A DNA stretch of 64,000 bases from Rapana venosa (GCA_028751875.1 CM054155.1:3117717-3181716); one strand, 5' to 3'. Counted from the stretch's first letter, positions 9,277-20,180 are shown. Program-made: numbers and translations. The notes: generated by a model not told the origin, from the letters alone.

Positions 9277-9553
9277 TTTGTTTTTATCAGCTAGTCATTC
9301 TTTCCCTGCTTCTGCCAGTGGTTTATCCAGATGAAAACGTTGGACTGGATATGTGACAGCTTCTATCACGGAGAACAGAGATGGCTTTGGGGGTATTGAG
9401 TTCGGTGCCACTTTGATCTTCGTCCAGTTTGTATGGGTGTGTTCTTGGGCATACATTTGCATATCAGTACACACACACACACAAACACACACAGACCAAG
9501 TCCAGTTATTGTGGAGTGGATTGTAATCACACGGTTTTCTTCTTCTTTTTTCA
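9277..9553. other. Short unique stretch with (CA)n
   Basis: Contains CA units at about 9468-9492. No feature recognised. Confidence 0.6.
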
Positions 9554-9908
9554 CATTGCATTCTTCTTCTTCCAACACTCAGACAGCAACTACTGTTGTC
9601 TGTCACATGAGGGAAAATGCGTTGCGCTGCCGTTATGCGCCTGACACATAAGGCCCAGCACATCCGACTTCAGCATGGGAGAGAACTGTTATTTTATATC
9701 TTTTTAGAAAGAAGGCAGGAGCATGGACCAAGAAGACAGTTAGTTAATAAGACAAGGAGGTGACAAGAAGAAAAGAAAAAAAGGTAGAAACAGAGAGAGG
9801 GATAGAAAAGAGAGAATTCATAGCACAGAATTTCCAGAAGGTGGAGATACTATTTATACTGACAGGCCTCGGCGTCCCCAGGGGTGGGGGGTGGGGCATT
9901 GCATTCTT
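9554..9908 (-). mobile_element. Family E retroposon, copy 2, with 12-bp TSDs
   Basis: Flanked by CATTGCATTCTT at 9554-9565 and 9897-9908. Full set of family landmarks: CAACACTCAGACAGCAACTA, a weakened hairpin (from GCGCTG at 9624), TCCGACTTCAGCATGGGAGA, polypurine stretch, ATTTCCAGAAGGTGGAG, CAGGCC. A CTTCTT run adjoins the left TSD, which is the (GAA)n tail if read on the minus strand. It forms an inverted pair with the tail-only copy at 10.09 kb, so a transcript could fold back on itself. Confidence 0.85.
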
Positions 9909-10085
9909 TTAAAAGTTATCACTTTGGTCTTACCTTCCCTGCTTTTCCTTTGATGTTTCTGACTTTTTCTTTTTGCAAATTCCTTTTCTATTTTTCCTGC
10001 AGTCTCATCGTACCTTTCAATACATCCTATTACATTTTAATCCTATCTATTCTTCTTCCCTCCATTTACTCTTTTTCAGTTCTGT

Positions 10086-10197
10086 TCTCTCACACGACGA
10101 TGTCGGATGTGCTGGGCCTGACTTGTTAGGTGTTTAACAGTAGTACAACACATTTTCGCTCATCTTGGTGTCTGAGCGCTCGACGACGAAGAAAAAG
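10086..10197 (+). mobile_element. Family E retroposon, tail-proximal fragment
   Basis: Plus-strand copy keeping only the last 110 bp: TCGGATGTGCTGGGCCTGAC, a degraded hairpin, GAGCGCTCGACGACGAAGAA. Loss of the distal part fits 5' truncation during target-primed reverse transcription, the usual fate of retroposons. Confidence 0.75.
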
Positions 10198-10304
10198 TTA
10201 TGTTTCTTTCTCCCCATCTGTCTCTACTTCTCCCCAGACATTTATTTTCTAATCTGCCTTTTCCTCAGCAACAGGTGAGAGGCGAATCACACCTTTGCTT
10301 TTTA

Positions 10305-10580
10305 TTACTGGCAGGCTTAAGTTAGTGGCTATATTTTGTGATGATAACGATGACAGACTCATCAGAAATGACGGTTTGTTGATGACATCAACACATACAC
10401 ACGCAACCCGCCCCCCAAACAAACCAAAAAACCCCCAACCCCACACACATACAAACGACATATGACGATAGTGATAATGATGATGACGATAATAGACGGA
10501 TAACTGATGAATATGTTCTATGAGCATGGAACAGGGTTTGATACTGACGCTTATGTAACAGTCTTTCAAACATACATAGC
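10305..10580. repeat. Dispersed repeat L, copy 1
   Basis: Matches 12345-12545: a shared GGCNATATTTT-TGATGATRACGATGACAGAC core, then TCAGAAATGACGG and GTTGATGACATCA, and later GATACTGAC/GACACTGATGC and GTCTTTCA. Class unknown. Copy 1 has a C/A-rich stretch inserted at 10396-10450. Confidence 0.7.
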
Positions 10581-11277
10581 AGCCAGTCTGGGATGTTTTA
10601 CAGGGGACGTGTTCGCTTTTAAGGCTGGGTGGTGTTTTTATGTGTCTGTACCGTCTGAGTTAAAGTGTTCTTTCTCTTTTTAAAAAATTTTTTATTTACT
10701 AATTTTTCCTGCTCTTTTTCCCTTTTTTTTTTTTGGAGGGGAGGGGAGGGGGGGGGGGGGGGGTGAAGTTGGTAGTTCTGTTTGATGTTTGATTCATTCA
10801 TTCATTCAGCAGCTCATTCATTCATTTTTGCATTTATCTCATTCTGATTCTGCCTTGAAATATTTTCTATCCATCTTCATCTCTTCATTTCTGCTTCTTC
10901 CATAACTGGTTTTGCATCAACTTTTAGGTTGTTGTTTGTGTTCTGTTTGTTTGTTGTGGTGGTGGTTTATAGGTTTCTTTGTTTCTGTCTCCCTGTGTCT
11001 GTGCTCACCCTAAAGCTTTTATTCCCCTCTTCTCCCTCCTAGTCAGCCAAAAGGTGACGAGAAAAACAAAACAACCCACACTGCATCACCCTCTTCATTC
11101 CGGCAGTGCCAGTCTTCATCTTGTTCTGTCCAGGCTGCGCCTGTGATCTGCTGCTGCATGCAGTACAGCTGCAGCCGCCATGTCATCATTCCTGACCAGC
11201 AGTCTGCCACTGCATTCCACAGCCATTCATGCCTGGCACGCTCCTGGCCACATTTAGCATGGTCTGTGGACAACAGA
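10581..11277. other. T-rich and pyrimidine-rich sequence, no gene seen
   Basis: Contains a G-run at 10735-10763 and an ATTC run near 10791-10828. The stretch 11090-11270 is GC-balanced unique sequence. It includes part of a 267-codon plus-strand frame (11143-11946) that is mostly translated (GA)n and purine-rich DNA and is not credible as a gene. Confidence 0.6.
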
Positions 11278-11282
11278 GGGGG

Positions 11283-11353
<71 letters not shown>

Positions 11354-11431
11354 GCAGAGAGAGAGAGGGAGGGAGGGAGGAAGCGAGAGTGAGAGAGAGA
11401 GAGGGAGGGAGGAAGCGAGGAGAGAGAGAGC

Positions 11432-11496
<65 letters not shown>
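11278..11496. repeat. (GA)n array with GAGG and GAGC variants
   Basis: About 220 bases of polypurine. Source of the Arg-Glu and Ser-Leu false frames. Confidence 0.97.
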
Positions 11497-11498
<2 letters not shown>

Positions 11499-11955
11499 AA
11501 CAAGGAAAAAGAAATGTCTGGACAAAAAAGTGTTAATGTTGCACTTGTCGGTGCTGGTGCCTGTTGTTTTTACTTACAACATCAGGGGATCTCTTAATGA
11601 GAAAATGGGAGAGAGGAGGGAAAGGCAGAAAAAGGAAAAGCTGAGAAAACAGTTGATGAGGACGAGGAGTACAAGAATCAAAACAGAAAGAATGGGCAAG
11701 ACGTCAAACAGAGCGGAAGACAGACAGATACAAAGCAAGCATATTACAGGAGACACCAAAGAAAGAGTTTGGAGACGTGACAGAAACACTAATGAGGGGA
11801 AAAAAGAATGCGAAACACATCTTGATAACCATCCTGAAGAGGAAGAATTTGGAAAACAACCATTTGATGCTGAACAAATTGAAGAAGAAGGCAACAAAGA
11901 AAAAGACGAAGACGAAGGTGAGGAGGAAACAGAAAAGAATATTTGATTTCCAGAA
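11497..11955. other. Purine-rich unique sequence
   Basis: A-rich plus strand with no stops in one frame because of composition (low T). No domain recognised. Confidence 0.55.
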
Positions 11956-12132
11956 TTTCTGGAAAAAAAGGTAGGAGAATGACCAAAAAGGCAGAATATA
12001 GAGAAGGAGATGACAGGAAGAGGGGGAACATGGCAGAAACAAAGAAAGGGATAGAAAAGAGGAAAATCTGGATTCCGGAATTTCGAGAACGTGGGGATGC
12101 TATGCTGAAAGGCCCCTGGCATCCCCATCGGG
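11956..12132 (-). mobile_element. Family E, polypurine half only
   Basis: Starts at TTTCTGGAAAAAAAGGTAGG and ends at CTGGCATCCCCATCGGG. Includes AGAAACAAAGAAAGGGATAG and GTGGGGATGCTAT as in full copies. It lacks the hairpin/tail half, the opposite truncation to the copies at 10.1 and 20.3 kb. No TSD found. Confidence 0.7.
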
Positions 12133-12161
12133 TGTAAGATCAACAGTATTAAAAAGGGAAG

Positions 12162-12177
12162 CAACACACACACACAC

Positions 12178-12246
<69 letters not shown>
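12162..12246. repeat. (CA)n microsatellite
   Basis: About 42 CA units with one AACA slip near 12177. Confidence 0.98.
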
Positions 12247-12250
<4 letters not shown>

Positions 12251-12344
12251 ATTTTATCAGGTACAGAAAAACCACACGTGCATACAGAACAAATTAAGGA
12301 GACATTGACCAGACGGAGAAGTCTACAGAAAGCCGAATCTGTTG

Positions 12345-12545
12345 GCTTGTGTTAGCTGGCGGCCATATTTTATGATGATGACGATGACAGACTTATCAGA
12401 AATGACGGTGTGTTGATGACATCACCAGCCAACACGCCAGATGATGATGATGATGATGACGCTAACAGACGGCTAACAGATAAATACTTCATATGGGGAT
12501 GATACAGTCTGACACTGATGCTGATGTAATTGTCTTTCAGGAGTG
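12345..12545. repeat. Dispersed repeat L, copy 2
   Basis: Second copy of the repeat at 10305-10580, same orientation, 2 kb away. Contains a GAT run at 12439-12458 not present in copy 1. Together with nearby family E pieces this hints at a local segmental duplication. Confidence 0.7.
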
Positions 12546-12728
12546 CGTTATGCACTCTGTAGTTCAACTTGCTTTCGTATCAAGAACACGTCTCTGTGGG
12601 AAGTTAAAGTGGTTTGTTTCTGTACTTAAGTCAGCCTTTCAGCTTAGAATAGTATCTTTGATGCTGTCTCAATTTTGAAGATTTGTTGTTGTTTTTGTTT
12701 TGTTTTTTAGCACAACTTGGCAGTGTGT

Positions 12729-12775
12729 GTGATCTTCAGTTTAACGTCTATTCACATTTAGTGATTTTAGACGGG
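12729..12775 (-). mobile_element. K fragment (LINE-like 3' end)
   Basis: TCTTCAGTTTAACGTCTATT then AGTGATTTTAGACG, as at 4.45 kb. It adjoins a short TGTGTGTG run. The flanking sequence 12546-12728 and 12776-12915 is unique, AT-rich and without a recognised feature. Confidence 0.55.
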
Positions 12776-12917
12776 GAAAAGTAATATAAACAAGAGAATG
12801 CAAACAATAACAGAAAAGTGTCAAATAACAGTACTTAATAAAAACTAACTTTAACATACTACAAAAACAGAATGATTGGACTTCTTATTAATCATAACAC
12901 AATGTTCAACAGTAACA

Positions 12918-12930
12918 GTGTGTGTGTATT

Positions 12931-12972
<42 letters not shown>

Positions 12973-13350
12973 TGTGTGTTTGTGTGTTAGTGCACGAGAA
13001 CATTTTTATTGTTATTTGTACAAGTGCACATGAGTACTTGCGTTTGTACATGCACAGGAGTGTATTTGTTTATTTGACAAACACAAACATGACTTATCAG
13101 ATGTATGCCACAGATGGTTTGTATGTAGGGGTGGGTGCTACGATTGTGAGGAGAGGCTCTGTCTGTCCATCTGTCTGTATGGGAGTCTGTCTATCTGTGA
13201 GTCTGTCTGTGAGTCTGTGAGCCTGTCTGTTTGTGAGTCTATCTGTGAGCCTGTCTGTTTGTCTGTAAGCCTTTCTGTTTGTTTGTGAGTCTTTCTGTTT
13301 GTCTGTGAGTCTGTCTATCTGTGAGTCTGTCTATCTGTCTTTGTGTCTGT
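12918..13350. repeat. (GT)n and degenerate (GTCT)n arrays
   Basis: (GT)n at 12918-12985. From about 13158 to 13350 a degenerate array of GTCTGT / GAGTCTGTCTGT units. The intervening 170 bases show nothing else. Confidence 0.85.
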
Positions 13351-13695
13351 TTGTACTGTCTGGTTCTGTGGCGCTCTCCAACCGTTTGCTGTTGTCAGTT
13401 AAGTTAATCCTTCCCCTCCCTGATTGAAATATGACACTTTCCCTTGCTCTTGTATCTTTTTCTTCTTTCTGCTCCTTCTCTTCCTCCTGCTCCTCCTCCC
13501 CTCCTCCTTCTCCCCCCCCCCCCCCCCCCCCCCCCAACTTACTTCTCCTCTTACTCCTCCTCCTCCTCCTTGTTTCTGCATTAAAAAAGAATTCTTCCTT
13601 TCTTCCTGCTTTCGCTGCCTCTTTTTCTTTTTTTTTCTTTCTTCATGTTTTGTTTGCTGTTTCTTCCGTAACATCATCTTCTTGTCATGGTTAAT
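13351..13695. other. Pyrimidine-rich stretch with poly(C)
   Basis: CT-rich with (TCC)n-like runs and a C-run at 13512-13535. Serine/proline frames here are compositional. Confidence 0.8.
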
Positions 13696-14054
13696 ATTTT
13701 CATGAAATTATTCTTTTTCTTCGTCGTCGAACACTCACACAGCAACTATTGTTGTCTGTTATATGAGTGAAAATACGTTGCTCTGCCGTTAAGCGCCTGA
13801 CAAGTCAGGCCCAGCGCATCCGACTTCGGCGTGGGAGAGAATGGTTACATTGTCTTTCTGGGTAAAAAAGCAGGAATGGACCAAGAAGGCAGAAAAAAGA
13901 CCACAAGGAGATGATAGGAAGAGAAGGAACAAGGCCGACACAAAGAGAGGGATAGAAAAGAGGGAATTCTTAACACATCATTTCCAGAAGGTGGGGATGC
14001 TATTCATACTGACAGACCAAGACCCCGGCATCCCTATGGGGGATTTTCATGAAA
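13696..14054 (-). mobile_element. Family E retroposon, copy 3, with 12-bp TSDs
   Basis: Flanked by ATTTTCATGAAA at 13696-13707 and 14043-14054, giving a 335-bp element. All landmarks are present: TTCGTCGTCGAACACTCACA, the CAACTATTGTTG dyad, the hairpin with CCTGACAAGTCAGG, TCCGACTTCGGCGTGGGAGA, polypurine middle, TTTCCAGAAGGTGGGG, and a CGGCATCCCTATGGGG terminus. The terminus meets the TSD directly, with no A-tail. The tail is therefore at the other end and reads CGACGACGAAGAAAAAG on the minus strand. This copy best defines the element's ends. Confidence 0.88.
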
Positions 14055-14159
14055 AGAAGTCTGGGTTTATGGAAGCAACGTGGAGCTTTGAGTTTTTCCC
14101 CCTGAACATATTAATTTTCTTTGATACATTTTATGAAGAAAAATGTGCAATGGCTCCTA

Positions 14160-14278
14160 TGAGCTAGCTGTCTCTAAGCTGAGGTAGGGGGTAAACAGTA
14201 ATGCTGTGCCTAAATCATAGATCACCGCTGGGACGTAAATTAAATCACAACAACAACAACAACAAACAGTAATACCCA
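14160..14278 (+). mobile_element. Retroposon 3' end (J), copy 1
   Basis: CTGTGCCTAAATC...CCGCTGGGACGTAAATT followed by an (AAC)n tail. It matches 19325-19400. Conserved end plus short tandem tail fits a SINE or LINE 3' end. Confidence 0.55.
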
Positions 14279-14307
14279 GAGGTAGGGTGCGTAAATATGG
14301 CACGGTT

Positions 14308-14434
<127 letters not shown>

Positions 14435-14549
14435 AGAGGAAAACAAACAAAATGAGACGAGGGGATCAAGTGGCTGTTTACAATTTTCGACCTGTAATAC
14501 TTTTTGTGGCAGATTTTGGTATGAATGATAAGTGAACTGGCGTACCTTT

Positions 14550-15298
14550 AATTCACATTCCGAAGGTTTCGGATTTGAATCCTAGTCATTCATTGTTTTT
14601 AATAAAACATATTTGGACAGTGAGCATGAGCTGGAGCTCCTCCAGTGTGGAGTAACTATTCCTCCATCAGCTCCAGCGCTGGAGAGCCTGGCTGTCACGG
14701 TAAAAGCTGAACTGCCTGCCGACAGCAGGAGTTGATTTATCTCCAACAGCCAGTGCAATCAGCAGTCTATCTGCATCTCCTGTCAGAAACACTTTCCCCG
14801 GCCATTGCTCCGTATTTAAATCACCTTACCCCTTCTATTCCTCCCTTCCTTCCTTCCTTACCCCTTCGCACCCACGACAACAATTCGCCATTATTTTGGC
14901 AGGCCCATGACAAAAAACCCTCGGACGGAAGGCTCGAAAAGTGAAACAAGACTGGTGTACCTGACGCCGTGTTTTGACAGGTCCGGGAGAAGAATACTTT
15001 GACAGTAAAGGATGAAGCGCGGCGAGGGCGAATATTAAACAGTTCGGGGTGTGACTGGGTACGAACCATTTTGGCCCAAGCTCTGCCGAGCTGCCGTGTT
15101 TGAAATTCCAAGCCAGGAACTACGAAACGAGATAAAAAAGAAAAAAAAAGAAAAAGAAAAAGGCGATCAGTTTACATCCAATTCAAAGCGAGTACCCAGT
15201 CGACCTTTCTCACTCTGTGGCTTTCTCCCCTTAAAGCGGCGACAAGTTCTTTAATCCTGCGGTTAATCCATCACCAGTGCAGACATGAAATGATATCT
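14550..15298. other. GC-balanced unique block, candidate conserved non-coding DNA
   Basis: Non-repetitive. Contains a dyad-rich stretch at 14627-14688 built from GAGCTGGAGCTCCTCCAG, TCCTCCATCAGCTCC and CCAGCGCTGGAG. Also a CCTT run near 14847 and an A-rich run at 15132-15162. Short frames (14821-15111 minus, 14732-14944 plus) match nothing I know. No splice or codon pattern supports an exon. Confidence 0.3.
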
Positions 15299-15320
15299 CC
15301 CCCCCCCCCCCCCCCCCCCT
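15299..15320. repeat. poly(C) run
   Basis: Twenty-two C with no interruption. Confidence 0.97.
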
Positions 15321-15660
15321 GTCCCTGTCAGGTGCAGGCACTAATCGGCGGACAGCAACTTATTACTCGGTCCTTTGAAGTTGCCAGGCGTCCCGTTTGA
15401 ACCCGGCACCAGTTGCAAGTCCTGCCTGCCGGCACAATGTGCCCAGACACAGAGTAACTAGAGGAGGGCCCGCGGCTTCAGGGCAGGGGCAGGGGCAGGC
15501 AGCGCGGACAGAGGAGGAGGCAAGGTGTTTTCGCTGTCAGCCCCAAGCTGCCGCAGTATGGCCGGAGTCGTCAGGAGGTGATCTGTCATGCGACTCCCAC
15601 CGAGACCTGACGAGACAACAATGCCGCTAATATTTATGCTAATCAGCAATTGAAGGGGGT
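15321..15660. other. GC-rich unique block, candidate conserved non-coding DNA
   Basis: CpG-containing unique sequence with GGGGCA triplets (15483-15500). It ends in a homeodomain/POU-flavoured stretch: CTAATATTTATGCTAATCAG near 15625. No frame resembles a known protein. Regulatory role is inference. Confidence 0.25.
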
Positions 15661-16290
15661 GGATGGGAGGGTGGGAAGGATGAGAACAGACAGGAACGAG
15701 AGAAAATCGGCAAAGCGTCCCCACAACAAGGAGAAATAAAAGGGTAGAAAGGGTACAGCAACCTGAGCTAATACTGGAAAAAAAGACACCCCCACGCCCA
15801 AAACAAACCCCACATACAGCTGATACTTCTTTGCTGTGTGAAAACTGGGGGCTGGCTCAGAGTCATGTTGAAAAAGGAGAATTTCAGCGTTAGGGGATAG
15901 TGCTTTAGGGTCTGAAAGAGGAGCGACTTGTCCAGCACTCTGCACCATTCAGCGAGGTGGGATCCCCTTTTTGTCAGGGTCCTTTCTGAAGGCACAGCAA
16001 CACACCTCACCTGTAGGGAGACAGCTGAAGATCACAGGAGAGAAAGGAGTCTTTCGGTCGCAGACATTCTTCAGGTAAAACGAGAGCCCTCCCCCATCCC
16101 CTATCCCACCCTCTCCAAAGAAAGAGAAGAAAAAAATCACCCCCCAAAAGTTATCTTTATGAAGAAGAGCTAAACCTCTCTTGAGAAGTCCATAACCCAA
16201 AAAAGGCAAGAAAATAGGAACAGATTTCCCGCCAAAGAGAGAGCAGTGAATACTGGCCATTTCTTGGCGGAAGAACTGTGCTCTTACACC
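15661..16290. other. Unique sequence, nothing recognised
   Basis: Mixed composition. Short frames on both strands lack domain features. Confidence 0.6.
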
Positions 16291-17416
16291 CAGTTAGGAT
16301 TGTCATCGTGATACAATCATTCTCATCATCATAACGTTCACCTTGCTTTATAGAACCAGGATTGTCACCGTGATACAATCATTCTCATCATCATAACGTT
16401 CACCTTGCTTTATAGAACCAGGATTGTCACCGTGATACAATCATTCTCATCATCACAATGTTCCTCTATAGAACCAGGATTGTCACCGTGATACAATCAT
16501 TCTCATCATCACAATGTTCCTCTATAGAACCAGGATTGTCACCGTAATACAATCATTCTCATCACCATCATGTTCCTCTATAGAACCAGGATTGTCACCG
16601 TGATACAATCATTCTCATCATCATAATATTCCTCTATAGAACCAGGATTGTCACCGTGATACAATCATTCTCATCATCACAATTTCCTCTATAGAACCAG
16701 GATTGTCACCGTGATACAATCATTCTCATCATCACAATGTTCCTCTATAGAACCAGGATTGTCATCGTGATACAATCATTCTCATCATCATGTTCCTCTA
16801 TAGAACCAGGATTGTCACCGTGATACAATCATTCTCATCATCAAATGTTCCTCTATAGAACCAGGATTGTCACCGTGATACAATCATTCTCATCATCAGT
16901 TCCTCAAACAGGATTGTCACCGATATCATTCTCTCATCATGTCCTCTATAGAACCAGGATTGTCACCGTGATACAATCATTCTCATCATCATCACGATGT
17001 TCCTCTATAGAACCAGGATTGTCACCGTGATACAATCATTCTCATCACCATCACGATGTTCCTCTATAGAACCAGGATTGTCACCGTGATACAATCATTC
17101 TCATCACCATCACGATGTTCCTCTATAGAACCAGGATTGTCACCGTGATACAATCATTCTCATCACCATCACGATGTTCCTCTATAGAACCAGGATTGTC
17201 ACCGTGATACAATCATTCTCATCATCATCACGATGTTCCTCTATAGAACCAGGATTGTCACCGTGATACAATCATTCTCATCATCATCACGATGTTCCTC
17301 TATAGAACCAGGATTGTCACCGTGATACAATCATTCTCTATAGAACCAGGATTGTCACCGTGATACAATCATTCACATCATCATCACAATGTTCCTCTTG
17401 CTCTATAGAACCAGGG
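16291..17416 (+). repeat. 56-bp minisatellite, about 20 units, hairpin in each unit
   Basis: Tandem units built on AACCAGGATTGTCACCGTGA, then TACAATCATTCTCATCATCA, then a variable CAATGTTCC-type joint and TCTATAG. The first three units are longer (a CACCTTGCT insertion). Truncated units lie near 16905-16940 and 17330-17350. Each unit contains the inverted repeat GATTGT...ACAATC around CACCGTG, so single strands can form small hairpins. Near-identity of most units points to ongoing unequal exchange or slippage. No coding role is apparent. Confidence 0.97.
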
Positions 17417-17795
17417 CTTCCTTCCCTGGGAAGGGGGCGTTACCGCTGCATAGCTTTGCACAGGCAACTGTCACAATGCCACAAGTGTTGTTGTTACATG
17501 TTTTCATGGTCATAGAACACGCAGTCATGGCTTAACTAACGCCTCCTCAACAGACAGAATCCAATCTGCCACCCAAGCTGGAGTGGAAAGAGGAGGGAAA
17601 AAATGTTGAGAATCGCATTCCTTTGGAAATACAGGGCTGCTGTTTGATTTGTTTGTCTTCTTAAAATGAGAGAGAGAGATTTGTTTGTTTGTTTTCTTTA
17701 ATGTCTTTTCACTACATGGTGATTTAGACACATCTGCATTCATACCAAAGTACCTATTATTACAAACCCTCTCTCTCTCTCTCTTCTCTTCCTTA
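17417..17795. other. Unique sequence, nothing recognised
   Basis: The start (17417-17450) may be a degraded inverted SINE F end (CTTCCCTGGGAAGGGGG...TTACCGCTGC). The rest is T-rich. Confidence 0.45.
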
Positions 17796-17834
17796 CACAC
17801 ACACACACACACATATACACATACACACACACAC

Positions 17835-17919
<85 letters not shown>
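17796..17919. repeat. (CA)n followed by (AT)n
   Basis: CA units at 17796-17837 merge into about 40 AT units at 17838-17918. The AT run adjoins the 3' end of the LINE C remnant on the minus strand and may have grown from its tail. Confidence 0.97.
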
Positions 17920-17924
<5 letters not shown>

Positions 17925-18540
17925 AAACTAATTACAATAATGGTCTTACAGGTGAAGAATATATTACTTCAGCAACTGACATTATGAATTGCTGAGAGTC
18001 ATATAAAACTTCTTGACTAGTGTTCTTATGAATATGTAAACCTCTTCTTTTATACATGTCAAAAAGAATTGGACAATCAAACAATAAATGGTGGATTGAA
18101 AGGGGAATAGAGCAACAACATGTTACATTTTTTGAATATTTAGTATTCCATGCATTTAATCTCAGTTTATGTATTAGAATTTCTCATTTCTGTGGGCAAG
18201 GAAACTGCTGATAATGTTGGTTTTTAAAAAAAAAAAATCTTTGAATGCACGCATTTCATTAACTTAGAATGAATTTCATAAGAGGACAATGAGAGACTAG
18301 AAGCAAACACTTCAGTACTATATTCAGAGGCACCTTGTTTTGCCAATGAATCAACCAGCTCATTCGAATAAATTCCACAATGAGAGGGGATCCAGCAAAA
18401 AGTTATGCTGATGCCTCTGCTTGCAATAGAATGTATCAAGAATTTAATATCAAATACAATATTATTCCTTATTTTACCATGCCATGTCTTTAATGCCATT
18501 AACACTGCTTTTGAGAGAGAGAGTCCATAGAAACACATTA
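17920..18540 (-). mobile_element. LINE C remnant with RNase H domain and C-terminus
   Basis: Minus-strand frame 18224-18538 contains an RNase H C-terminal half: ISITFCWIPSHCGIYSNELV followed by DSLAKQGA. The IPSHCGI...N-E...D-LAK pattern includes a conserved acidic/histidine neighbourhood of LINE-encoded RNase H. Past an A-run at 18228-18238 the protein continues in another frame to a cysteine/histidine end: TCCCSIPLSIHHLLFDCP, then SSPVRPLL and stop near 17955. The frame change and missing reverse transcriptase and endonuclease show a dead, 5'-truncated copy. RNase H removes the RNA strand of the hybrid in retrotransposons that encode it. Its presence suggests I/Nimb or a related clade; the clade is not tested. 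Confidence 0.8.
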
Positions 18541-19324
18541 CACATTTTTAAAAATTCCAAAAACACGCATACACAGGTGTCCTTGTTTAGACCTCAGAGC
18601 TCTGGCCGAGGAACAAAATAGAACTAACCCCCCCCCCCCCCCCCCCCAACCTCAGCAACAACAAAGAGCTAAGAACACCATTAACTGTTAACGCACATTT
18701 TCTGTACGTCCTTGTCCACCACATCGGCATTTGAGGTCAAACTTCTTCCACAAATCAGTTAATAAAAATAATAATGAAATAAGATTTAAAATTTTTTTTG
18801 TTGAAAAAACCTAACCTCAAAACACAGCAGTTTTATCTGTAAGTGTGCTAGATTCCATAATTTATTGCTAACTGAATTATTCATAAGAAATGTCCCATAA
18901 ATTATTTGTAAATGGAGTATTTATAAAGGCATGCTCCATAAACTTTCTTGTGAGTGATTATTTAAAAGCATGTATATATTCCATAAATTATTTACGAGTG
19001 ACAGAATCTGAATTATAACGGAACCTCATTCTCACCATCTCACCCTTTGTCTAGGTGTCATTTCTTTCTTTCTTTCTTTTTTTTTTTTTTTTTTTTTTTG
19101 GGGGGGGGGTATATTTTTATGGGTTTTTTGGGTTATTTTTTAGTTCGTGAATCATTTTTTGAAGTCGTTCAATGAACTTTGCATCTATCATACAGAAGTA
19201 TTTCCATTATTCAAGAATTTAAGGCTTTGTCTTATTTCAAATGTTGGTGTCACACACACAAACACACACGCGCGCGCACGTATATAAAAGGGGGTCTACC
19301 AGCAAAATGCATGCGCTTTATGGT
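18541..19324. other. AT-rich sequence with degenerate short repeats
   Basis: C-run at 18630-18647. From about 18845 to 19010 there are four diverged repeats of a TCCATAAATTATTTG / ATTTATAAAAGCATG motif. T then G runs at 19060-19108. CACACA/CGCG near 19250-19280. No gene seen. Confidence 0.6.
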
Positions 19325-19465
19325 GAGGGTTGGTTAGTGGTACAGTCCCTAAATCGGATAACTCCGTTGGGACTTTAATACAATCGAACCAAACCAAACG
19401 ATCCTTTATTATTATTATTATTATTATTATTATATTATTTTTTATTATTATTATTATTTTTTTTT
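19325..19465 (+). mobile_element. Retroposon 3' end (J), copy 2, with (ATT)n tail
   Basis: GTACAGTCCCTAAATCGGAT...CCGTTGGGACTTTAATAC, related to 14160-14278, followed by an ATT array at 19407-19465. The two copies have different tandem tails (AAC against ATT). Confidence 0.55.
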
Positions 19466-19539
19466 AAAAATAAATATTATTGTTGCTGTTGTTGTTGTTG
19501 TTACTATTGTTTTATTTCATACAGCATGCTTTATTCTTT

Positions 19540-19650
19540 TATTTCAAGGATAGTCGAATAAGCACTTATGTGCTTTTTTACATCCAGTCCCCGTATGTAT
19601 GCGGTTTTGTAAATTTTGTCATCTGTCCCATCCTGCGCCTACATGTGGGT
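19540..19650 (-). mobile_element. SINE H-related 3' segment
   Basis: AAGCACTTATGTGCTTTTTT then ACATCCAG and TGCGGTTTTGT, shared with 25640-25720. At 25.6 kb this segment continues into the body of SINE H, which gives it its orientation. Confidence 0.6.
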
Positions 19651-19663
19651 TTGTTAGTAATGT

Positions 19664-19770
19664 AACAGTGTTGTTGCTGCTGCTGCTACTACTACTACTA
19701 CTACAACCACCACCACCACTACTTCTCCTCCTTCTTCTCCTGATCCTCCTACTACTCCTCCTCCAACAAG
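19664..19770. repeat. (CTG/CTA/CCA)n trinucleotide array
   Basis: Interrupted CTN trinucleotides passing into TCC-rich sequence. Confidence 0.9.
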
Positions 19771-19937
19771 TCATGACGTGTATAATAGCCCTGCCGACAG
19801 ACAACAGAGACCATAGCAAAGCCCTCATTTTGTTCAGAATGAAAGGTTAAAGACAGTCTGTGTGCCTGTGTGAAGATTTAATCACCAGCACTTAAACCAA
19901 CTATTGACTCAGTAATCGTGAAGATAACGACGACCAT

Positions 19938-19984
19938 GAATATAATAATGATAATAATGATAATAATAATAATAATAATGATGA

Positions 19985-20023
<39 letters not shown>

Positions 20024-20032
20024 CACTACCGT

Positions 20033-20073
<41 letters not shown>

Positions 20074-20180
20074 ATTACTACCACTACTACTACTATTGTT
20101 GTTGTTGTTGTTGTCGGTGGTGGTGGTGCAGCTGCTGCTGCTGCCATTGATGCTGTTGTGGTGTTGGTAGTGGTTGTTGC
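19938..20180. repeat. Mosaic trinucleotide array (AAT, ACT, TGT, GGT, GCT)
   Basis: About 240 bases in which successive blocks switch trinucleotide while keeping the 3-bp register. All serine, leucine or valine runs read from it are false proteins. Confidence 0.95.

Noticed and set aside
11143..11946. 267-codon plus-strand frame
   Set aside because: Its middle is translated (GA)n and its end is purine-rich low-complexity DNA. There is no domain and no start or splice support.
16291..17416. CRISPR-like look (dyad repeats with short variable joints)
   Set aside because: Joints are nearly identical and only 3-15 bases long, units are 56 bp, and the context is eukaryotic with no cas genes.
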